Origin: Deltaproteobacteria bacterium
Lineage (GTDB): Bacteria > Desulfobacterota > Syntrophia > Syntrophales > UBA5619
Assembly: GCA_021372695.1 (NCBI GenBank)
Contig: JAJFTY010000210.1
Span: 18,916-82,915 of the forward strand
Reading direction: 5' to 3'
DNA length: 64,000 nt
A program made the translations under genes and the position numbers. Positions 42,615 to 49,249 of the stretch are shown here, one piece after another. Positions within the stretch are counted from its first letter, which is position 1; every line of letters starts with the position of its first letter. The notes beneath the pieces were generated by a model. The model had not been told where the DNA came from. It made no database searches and saw nothing but the letters and a program-made list of their open reading frames with translations.

Positions 42615-43226
42615 ATGGGCATCACGCTGAGATTGGAGGGCGAAGGCGACCACCGCGAAGTCGAAAACCTGGTTCGCGACGCCTTCTGGGATGTCTACAA
42701 GCCTGGCTGCGACGAGCATCTGGTCCTCCACCAGCTGCGAAATACCCCATCATTCGTCCGGGAGCTCGACTTTGTTGCCTGTGCTGACGGTCAGATCATC
42801 GGTCACATCGTCTATTCGAAGGCGGAGATCGTCAATGACGCAGAGGAACGGTTTGAGGTCCTGTGCATGGGGCCGATCAGCGTGCTGCCGGAATATCAAA
42901 GGCGGGGCATCGGGAGTCTGCTGCTCCGGGAGAGCATCAAAAAGGCCCGGTTGCTGAAATACAAAGCCATCGTGATATACGGGAACCCGGGCTACTATGG
43001 CCGGTTCGGTTTCAGAAACGCCGAAGCGTACCATATCACGACATCGGACGGGCAGAACTTCGACCCGTTCATGGTCCTGGATATCTCCCACAACGGGCTG
43101 GCCGGAATCGCGGGAAGGTTCTTCGCAGATGCGGCTTTCAATATCAATGAAAACGAACTCGCTGAATTCGAGACGCTCTTCCCGCACAGAGAAAAGCATG
43201 TTACGGATACCCAACTGAAACATTGA
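42615..43226 (+). CDS. GNAT-family N-acetyltransferase
   Basis: This 203-aa protein has the GNAT fold. The acetyl-CoA loop reads 'LPEYQRRGIGSLLLRES' (about residues 93-109), with the preceding strand 'EVLCMGPISV', and 'VIYGNPGYYGRFGFR' later. The sequence resembles the YhbS-like branch, whose substrates are unknown. ATG 42615 (GAAGG just before) is preferred to ATG 42594, which has no good ribosome-binding site. It lies immediately after ftsZ on the same strand, but nothing in its sequence links it to division. The stop codon TGA is part of the left end of a MITE-like element, so the element may have set the present 3' end. Confidence 0.85.
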   Translation: MGITLRLEGEGDHREVENLVRDAFWDVYKPGCDEHLVLHQLRNTPSFVRELDFVACADGQIIGHIVYSKAEIVNDAEERFEVLCMGPISVLPEYQRRGIGSLLLRESIKKARLLKYKAIVIYGNPGYYGRFGFRNAEAYHITTSDGQNFDPFMVLDISHNGLAGIAGRFFADAAFNINENELAEFETLFPHREKHVTDTQLKH

Positions 43227-43356
43227 CGACCTCGTCAAAAGTCCAAAATCCACCCGAACGTCATACCGGCGAAAGCCGGTATCCAGAAATATCATCTGGT
43301 TACAAAACACTGGACCCCGGCTTTCGCCGGGGTGACGACTTCTTACGAAGGCGTCA
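43224..43356. mobile_element. MITE-like element, copy 1
   Basis: This non-coding 133-bp element has imperfect 20-bp terminal inverted repeats: TGACGACCTCGTCAAAAGTC at the left and the complement of TGACGCCTTCGTAAGAAGTC at the right. Two inner hairpins have GGCGAAAGCC-type cores (about 43263-43285 and 43313-43337). The inner motif CCGGCGAAAGCCGGTATCCAG, read on the other strand, belongs to a repeat class very widespread in proteobacteria. Its right end, about 140 bases before the next gene, is followed by ordinary spacer. The element resembles copy 2 at 52055-52189 in inverted orientation and encodes no transposase. Confidence 0.72.
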
Positions 43357-43496
43357 ACATTGGTTTGAAGGAAATTCTTTCGATCCCTGGACCGGAGCGC
43401 CGACGGGCCGCGCGGATTGATCGCTCGTGCCGCCTCCCGCCGGCTTTGGCGGCTCCTCCAGCGATGTTTCGATGCCTGAAGGGAGGTAACCGATCA

Positions 43497-44039
43497 ATGA
43501 TGCAGAAGGACCTGAAAAAGTATTGCGACCATGCCCTGGCGAATGGAGCGGCCCATGCAAAACCCATCGCGCCGTCCAGCGTGATCACGGCCCCATGGGT
43601 GAGATGGAAGTGTCAGTTCGGCTGCGGCGGCTACGACAACAGCTACTGCTGCCCACCCCACACCCCCACCGATGCGGAGACGAGGCGGGTCCTCGACTCA
43701 TACCGGCGGGCCATCCTGTTCCATGTCGAGACGCTGCCGGGTCCGGAACGGGCAGGGCTTTTAAAAAGATTCCGCACCATGTTGATCGACCTGGAAGGAG
43801 AGATGTTCAAGGACGGCTACTATAAGTCCTTCGTCTTCCTGGCCGGCCCCTGCAGCGTCTGCAAGGCGTGCAGCAAGGCCGCAGGGGAAGCATGCCGCGA
43901 CCGTTACAAGGCAAGGCCCGCCATGGAGGCATGCGGCATCGACGTGTTCCAGACGGCGCGGAACAACGGCTTCCATATCGAAACGCTGCGGGACGAAACG
44001 GAGCCCCGCAACAACTTCAGCCTTCTGCTGGTGGATTGA
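43497..44039 (+). CDS. DUF2284 cysteine-rich putative metal-binding protein
   Basis: This 180-aa soluble protein carries at least ten cysteines in two clusters. The first is 'WKCQFGCGGYDNSYCCPPHTP' in the N-terminal third; the second is 'GPCSVCKACSKAAGEAC' near residues 120-140. This matches DUF2284 proteins ('predicted metal-binding protein'), common in anaerobes and thought to hold metal or an Fe-S cluster. No enzymatic role is established. ATG 43497 (a second ATG follows) lies 10 bases after GGGAGGT. It stands between the MITE and the convergent helicase gene. Confidence 0.8.
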   Translation: MMQKDLKKYCDHALANGAAHAKPIAPSSVITAPWVRWKCQFGCGGYDNSYCCPPHTPTDAETRRVLDSYRRAILFHVETLPGPERAGLLKRFRTMLIDLEGEMFKDGYYKSFVFLAGPCSVCKACSKAAGEACRDRYKARPAMEACGIDVFQTARNNGFHIETLRDETEPRNNFSLLLVD

Positions 44040-44098
44040 TCACGCACCGGAAAAGATTGGCCAATGACGCACGGGTCATTGCCGGCATGCCGGGACGT

Positions 44099-47000
44099 CT
44101 AAAACAATTTCCCCTGCTCCGCACTCTTCCGCCCTTCCCTTTTTCCGAGTGGAGCGGCAGCGGCAGCCGTCAGCAGGTACGCCGGAATCTCGCCGATAAA
44201 GCGGGAAAGCGGGCGGGGCGAAGGTCCCACCCAGGGGCGGCTATGCGAAGCACTCAGGATCAGCCGCTCCTTCGCGCGGGTGAGGCCGACGTACAAGAGC
44301 CGCCTCTCCTCCTCGACATCCACATCATTCCAGAGCGAACAGGGCAGGAGCCCCTCTTCCGCGCCGGGTAGAAAAACCACCGGAAACTCCAGCCCCTTGG
44401 CGCTGTGCAGGGTCATCAGGGCCACGGCTTCGGCACGCTCGTCGTAGACCGCGGCCTCGGCGTGGCGGCGCAGGTGGTGCCCAAAGGCCGCAAGGTCGAT
44501 GCCGAAGCTGCCGGCCAGTTCCAGGAGGCGCCTGGCGGTGGGCAGCTCCGGGTCGATTCCGAGATAGGGCATCATCCCCGCCAGGGCAGCGGCAAGTCCG
44601 CGACGGCCTTCCTCCCGGAAACGCTGGAGCGCCCGATCCAGCTCCGCGAGCGTCCGCCCCGCCGCTTGGGGCAACTCCGTCAGGGCCAGGCACGCGCCGA
44701 AATCACCGGTCAGGGGAAGCGCTGCCTCCATCCGCTCGACCGTGGCACTTCCGATTCCGGGCAGGCTCCCGGCCAGCCTGAGCCAGTCGGCGATCACGTC
44801 CGTTCCCGCCGCGGCCTGCACGAAATCATGGGCGGGCCGGATCTCCGGACTCATGTAAAACGGCGCCGCACCCACCTGCTGGCAGGGGATGCCGCGCCGC
44901 TCCAGGGCCGCGCCGATCTCTCCGGCCTGTCTTCCGAGGCGGAAGAGCACGGCCATATCGCCGAAACTGAGACCGCCACCCGGCCCGCCATCGCCTCCCC
45001 TGCCGGAATCGATGGAGAAATGTTCGATACCGCCCATCAGCTCTTCGATCCGCCGCACGATGAATTCGGCCTCGGCCGCCGGAGTCGGCGCCCGGAAGAG
45101 TTCGATGGCGCCGGGTCGGCCTGATTCGGCCGCGAGCGACGCGCCGCTGTGCCGGCGGTTATGCCCGCCATTGTGACTGATGAGCGCCGCGGCTGCCGTT
45201 ACGATGGCCGCGGGACAGCGATAGTTGCGCGTCAGGAACACCTGCTCTGCGCCGGCCATCCCGGAAAAGCGGAAGAAGAACTCCGGATCGCTCCCCCGGA
45301 AGCCGTAGATGGCCTGGTCCGGATCGCCGATGGCAAAAACTTGGGCTGACTCAGCCAGGATCCGCACCAGTTCGAACTGGCTTTCGTTCAGATCCTGGAA
45401 CTCGTCCACAAAAAGGTGATCCACGGAAGCGCAGACCCTGGCCCTGAGAGCGCCATCCGCCTGAAGCCTCCGGACGAATTCCGGGATCACGCCGTCCAGG
45501 TCGATGGCATGGAGCCTTTGCAATTCATCCAGATAGGACCGGAGGTTGCCGTCCGCCCGCGGGGCGCGGCGGCGAAGATGAGCGGTGATCTCCTCGGCTA
45601 GGCGGCTTCGCCCGGCCGGGCCAGCCCCCGGATAGAGGCGCTTGAGGAGCCGCTCGCGGCTCTCCGGGCCAACCACCGCGAGCCCGGGTGCGGCGCGGCG
45701 CAGCCAGTCGAGACAGAACTGGTGGAAGGTGCCCGCGAATACCCGCCCGCCGGCTGGGCCTGCCGACTTCAGCAGGCGCTCCCGCACCCCGTCGGCGGCC
45801 TTGACGGTGAAGGTGATGGCCGCCATCCGCCCGGGATCGCAGCCTGCTGCCAGGAGGGCCGCGGCACGCTCCGTCAGGGTGTAGGTCTTGCCGGTCCCCG
45901 GACCTGCGGTCACCAGGATATGGCGGCTGCCGGAGTTGATCGCGGCCGCCTGCTCCGGGTTGGGGCTGCCCGTTTTTGCCGGGGGGGTCTCTGCTCCCTC
46001 CCCTTCCTTCCCCAGCGCCGTCAGGGGCAGGCTATCGACCTTCACCTTCCGGGCGCGCCGATTCACCGGCCCGTCGCCGAAGAGGCTCCCCTGGCCGGCC
46101 AACTCGGCGAGTTCCCCCTCATCGAAGAGCTTGATCACGCCGTACTCGCCGTCGCAACCGGGCTTACGGATCACGCTTCCGCTCCGCATCCGCTCCACCG
46201 CTTCGCCCAGGATCGGGGAGGTCTCGCGGATCTCCGGGAGCGGCGTGTGCAGAAGCAGGCCGAATTCGGAGCCGAACCGGGCGATGGCCCGGCCGTACTG
46301 CTCCATCACCTTCTTGGAGGCAGATCCCGTTCCCAGGATCTCGCCCAACACCTCGGGAAGCGGGATCAGGCTGAAGACCCCTGGCGAATCCACGCGGAGG
46401 AGGGGCTGCTCCCGGTCGGCAAGCTCCATCACCCGGTGCAGGACCCCGACGGTCAGGGGCTTGCCGCAGACCGGGCAGATCGTCCCCAGCCTGCGCGTCT
46501 CCAGGGGGTCGAGGCAGATATGGCAGGCGCGATGGCCGTCGGCATGATACTTCCCCTCCTCGGGGAAGAACTCCACCGTGGCCCGGAAAGTGTCGGCCCG
46601 GTTGTTGCGGAGGGCCTCCCGCACGGCAAAGAAGCTGAGCTCCGTGGAGAAGAGGTTCGCCTCGCGGCCCAGCTTCGCCGGGGAGTGGCAGTCGGAGTTG
46701 GAGATCAGGGCGAAGCGGTCCAGGCCGGAGACCCGCCTGTTCATCTCCGGATCGGAGGAGAGACCGGTTTCCAGGGCGAAGATGTGGCGCGTCAGATCGC
46801 CGAAGCATGCCTCGATGGCGTCGAACCCGGATCTGGACCCGAAGAGGGAAAACCAGGGGGTCCAGACATGGGCAGGCACCAGGAAGCCCTCCGGCGCCTG
46901 CGTGAGCACGATCTCCAGCAGATCGCGGCTGTCCAGCCCCAGGATCGGCCGGCCGTCGGACTCGATGTTGCCGATCCCCGCCAGGGTGGTGCTGATCCGT

Positions 47001-47359
47001 TCTGCGGAAGGGAAATCGGGCACATAGATCAGGTTATGGACCTTGCGCACCGCGCCATCGCGCTTGTAGATGCTGCTGATCTCCGCCGAGAGCAGGAAGC
47101 GGACGGGGCTTTGGGCCGGTTCGACTCCCCGGAGCGGCGAGACGATCCCGCTCTCGTCCCTGAGCTTGAAGAGCCCCGGCTCGGCCGGCTCCAACTCCTC
47201 GCGGATGCTCCTGAACCAGCCGGGGTGGGTGAAGTCGCCGGTGCCGACGACCCGGATCCCCTTGACCCGGGCCCACGCAGCAAGCCCGCTGAGGGTGCCC
47301 TCGGGGCTCGTGGCCCGGGAGTAGGGGGAGTGGGTGTGCAGATCGGCGATGTATTCCAT
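44099..47359 (-). CDS. EndoQ-like PHP endonuclease fused to a UvrD-type SF1A helicase
   Basis: This protein has 1086 aa. Residues 1-~400 match endonuclease Q: 'DLHTHSPYSRATS' (metal-binding D6, H8, H10), 'GTGDFTHPGWF', 'VRKVHNLIYVPDF', 'DGRPILGLDSRDLLEIVL', 'ISNSDCHSPAKLGREAN' and 'EFFPEEGKYHADGHRACHICLDP'. A four-Cys zinc site ('CHIC' ... 'CPVCGKPL', about 280-305) follows. EndoQ nicks DNA 5' to uracil, hypoxanthine and other damaged bases. From about residue 465 an SF1A helicase follows: Q motif 'NPEQAAAI', Walker A 'GPGTGKT' (K491), motif II 'DEFQDLNE' (D652), 'GDPDQAIYGFRG', 'TLHSAKGLEFPVVFLPG' and 'RRLLYVGLTRAKERL'. The linker contains 'GQGSLFGDGP'. ATG 47357-47359 places 'DLHTHS' at residue 6; the upstream frame is antisense. 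A natural fusion is likely because both halves share a continuous frame with no stop. Confidence 0.92.
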   Translation of the reverse strand: MEYIADLHTHSPYSRATSPEGTLSGLAAWARVKGIRVVGTGDFTHPGWFRSIREELEPAEPGLFKLRDESGIVSPLRGVEPAQSPVRFLLSAEISSIYKRDGAVRKVHNLIYVPDFPSAERISTTLAGIGNIESDGRPILGLDSRDLLEIVLTQAPEGFLVPAHVWTPWFSLFGSRSGFDAIEACFGDLTRHIFALETGLSSDPEMNRRVSGLDRFALISNSDCHSPAKLGREANLFSTELSFFAVREALRNNRADTFRATVEFFPEEGKYHADGHRACHICLDPLETRRLGTICPVCGKPLTVGVLHRVMELADREQPLLRVDSPGVFSLIPLPEVLGEILGTGSASKKVMEQYGRAIARFGSEFGLLLHTPLPEIRETSPILGEAVERMRSGSVIRKPGCDGEYGVIKLFDEGELAELAGQGSLFGDGPVNRRARKVKVDSLPLTALGKEGEGAETPPAKTGSPNPEQAAAINSGSRHILVTAGPGTGKTYTLTERAAALLAAGCDPGRMAAITFTVKAADGVRERLLKSAGPAGGRVFAGTFHQFCLDWLRRAAPGLAVVGPESRERLLKRLYPGAGPAGRSRLAEEITAHLRRRAPRADGNLRSYLDELQRLHAIDLDGVIPEFVRRLQADGALRARVCASVDHLFVDEFQDLNESQFELVRILAESAQVFAIGDPDQAIYGFRGSDPEFFFRFSGMAGAEQVFLTRNYRCPAAIVTAAAALISHNGGHNRRHSGASLAAESGRPGAIELFRAPTPAAEAEFIVRRIEELMGGIEHFSIDSGRGGDGGPGGGLSFGDMAVLFRLGRQAGEIGAALERRGIPCQQVGAAPFYMSPEIRPAHDFVQAAAGTDVIADWLRLAGSLPGIGSATVERMEAALPLTGDFGACLALTELPQAAGRTLAELDRALQRFREEGRRGLAAALAGMMPYLGIDPELPTARRLLELAGSFGIDLAAFGHHLRRHAEAAVYDERAEAVALMTLHSAKGLEFPVVFLPGAEEGLLPCSLWNDVDVEEERRLLYVGLTRAKERLILSASHSRPWVGPSPRPLSRFIGEIPAYLLTAAAAAPLGKREGRKSAEQGKLF

Positions 47360-47488
47360 GCGGCTCGAATCCTTTCGTCCCGCGAAAGTCTCCATCCGGC
47401 GGGATGGCGGATTCTCCCCGAAACGGGCCGGGAAGTCAACCGCTCCGAAGCGCTTGACGCCGCGGCCCCGTGATGTTAGTGGGATGCC

Positions 47489-49186
47489 ATGTCGTGGAAG
47501 CAGAAAAAGAGATGCCTGGATATTCTTGCCTCCGAGGAGGGGTGGACCCAAAAGAGCTGGGGCGAACCCCTGACGGTCTGCCTCGCCTACCCGAACCTCT
47601 ACCGGACCGGGATGTCCAACCTCGGTTTCCAGACCGTCTACGACCTGATCAACCGCCATCCGGGCTGCCTCTGCGAACGGGTCTTCCTCCCCGAGCCAGA
47701 GCATTGCGATGAGGCCGGAAGCCCGCTGATCAGCGTCGAGTCACAGCGGCCGCTCACCGATTTCGACATCGTCGCCTTCTCGCTCTCCTTCGAGAACGAC
47801 TACCCGGAAATCCTCCGGATGCTGGAGATGGCGGGAATCCCGCTGGAGGCTTCGGCGCGGGGAGAGAGAGATCCTCTGGTCATCGCGGGCGGCATCGCCG
47901 TGACGCTGAACCCCGAGCCCCTCGCCGATTTCTTCGACCTCTTCCTCCTCGGCGAAGGCGAGGCGGTTCTTCCCGCATTTCTCGACCTGGTGACCTCCGG
48001 GCAGCGCAATCTGCCACGGGAGGAGCATCTCGTCCGCATCCAGAGGGAGATTGCCGGGGCCTACGTCCCGCGGTTCTACCGGGTGACGACCACGGAAGAC
48101 GGGCGCATCACCGCCCATGAACCCATGGATCCCTCCTTTCCCCGCCGGATTGCCCGGCCGTGGGCCCCCGACCTCGACGCCTTTGCGACCGAGCAGGCGA
48201 TCTCCACGCCGGATACCGAGTTCGGCGCCATGTTTCTCACGGAGGTGAGCCGGGGTTGCCGGCGGGGCTGCCGTTTCTGCGCCGCCGGGTTCGTCTGCCG
48301 GCCGGCCCGTTTCCGGAGCGCCGAACTCCTGATGGACTCCTTCCGGCGCGGGATCGAGAAACGGAAGAAGATCGGCCTCCTGGGGACGGCCGTTTCCGAC
48401 CACCCGGCCCTGATTCCCCTCTGCCGGGCGATTCTCGATTCCGGCGGATCGGTGGCGATCGGGTCGCTCCGCCTGGACCGGTTCAGCGCCGAGATCGCGG
48501 CGCTCATCCGGGAAACGGGTGTGGAGACCGTGGCCCTGGCACCCGAGGCGGGCTCTCAGCGGCTCCGGGATGTGATCCGCAAGGGGATCTCCGAAGCGGA
48601 GATTTTTTCCGCTGTGGAAAAGCTGATGGATTGTGATATGGTCCAGGCGCGGCTCTACTTCATGGTAGGCTTGCCGACGGAGACGGACGAAGACATCGAT
48701 GCCATCGTCCGGCTGGTCAAGGGGATGGAGCACCACGCCCGCCTCCACACCAAGGGGAAGAAGGGATTCAGGCGCCTGACGCTCAGCATCAACCAGGTCA
48801 TCCCCAAGCCCGGCACCCCGTTCCAGTGGCACCCGCTCGCGGACACGGCCCTGGTCAAGCGGCGGATCCGGCGGATCGCCGATGCGCTGCGCGGCGAGAA
48901 GGCGGTCCGGGTCATCCACGATATCCCGAAGTGGAATTATATACAGGCCCTGCTTTCGCTGGGCGACCGGACGGTGGGCCGGCTGCTGCTTGCGGTCCAT
49001 CGCCGGGGGGGGAACTGGGCCAACGCCTTCCGGGAGGTCAATGTGAATCCCGACTTCCATGTCTACCGGCAGAAGGAAGCGGGTGAGATCCTGCCGTGGG
49101 ACTTCATCGACCACGGCACTGAAAAGAAGCTGCTCTTGAACGAATACCGGAAGGCGATCGGAGACATGACATGGGGACAGGTTTGA
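47489..49186 (+). CDS. B12-binding-type radical SAM protein (TIGR03960-like)
   Basis: This 565-aa protein has an N-terminal cobalamin-binding-like alpha/beta region ('VCLAYPNLYRTGMSNLGFQTVYDLIN', 'ISVESQRPLTDFDIVAFSLSFENDYPEIL', 'VIAGGIAVTLNPEPLADFFDLFLLGEGE'). The radical SAM barrel has C257-RRG-C261-RF-C264 in 'EVSRGCRRGCRFCAAG', then 'ALAPEAGSQRLRDVIRKGI' and 'YFMVGLPTETDEDIDAIV'. Related proteins are widespread in anaerobes, often followed by a TIGR03936-type partner, but none follows here. The reaction is unknown; the cobalamin fold alone does not prove methyl transfer. ATG 47489 has a modest GTGGGA ribosome-binding site. It is divergent from the EndoQ-UvrD gene, 129 bases away. Confidence 0.88.
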   Translation: MSWKQKKRCLDILASEEGWTQKSWGEPLTVCLAYPNLYRTGMSNLGFQTVYDLINRHPGCLCERVFLPEPEHCDEAGSPLISVESQRPLTDFDIVAFSLSFENDYPEILRMLEMAGIPLEASARGERDPLVIAGGIAVTLNPEPLADFFDLFLLGEGEAVLPAFLDLVTSGQRNLPREEHLVRIQREIAGAYVPRFYRVTTTEDGRITAHEPMDPSFPRRIARPWAPDLDAFATEQAISTPDTEFGAMFLTEVSRGCRRGCRFCAAGFVCRPARFRSAELLMDSFRRGIEKRKKIGLLGTAVSDHPALIPLCRAILDSGGSVAIGSLRLDRFSAEIAALIRETGVETVALAPEAGSQRLRDVIRKGISEAEIFSAVEKLMDCDMVQARLYFMVGLPTETDEDIDAIVRLVKGMEHHARLHTKGKKGFRRLTLSINQVIPKPGTPFQWHPLADTALVKRRIRRIADALRGEKAVRVIHDIPKWNYIQALLSLGDRTVGRLLLAVHRRGGNWANAFREVNVNPDFHVYRQKEAGEILPWDFIDHGTEKKLLLNEYRKAIGDMTWGQV

Positions 49187-49201
49187 AATCCGTCCCCACG
49201 G

Positions 49202-49227
49202 AGAGCCTGCTGAAAAAGGCTCTTTCT
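49202..49227 (+). terminator. Intrinsic terminator after the radical SAM gene
   Basis: AGAGCC (49202-49207) and GGCTCT (49218-49223) form a stem with a 10-base loop, followed by TTCTT. It is 15 bases beyond the stop codon and 22 bases before the next start. A smaller GGGGAC/GTCCCC pair lies just before it. Confidence 0.5.
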
Positions 49228-49249
49228 TAAATCAATGAGGAGACAAACC

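Noticed and set aside
43223..43420. Short open frame giving 'TGESRYPE'-like peptide, and its relatives near 52048-52284 ('VIPAKAGIQ')
   Set aside because: These peptides are translations of the MITE-like repeat, a well-known source of false small proteins.
47360..47704. N-terminal extension of the EndoQ-UvrD frame
   Set aside because: The added 115 residues have no domain, are antisense to the start of the radical SAM gene, and push the EndoQ N-terminal strand away from its normal position.
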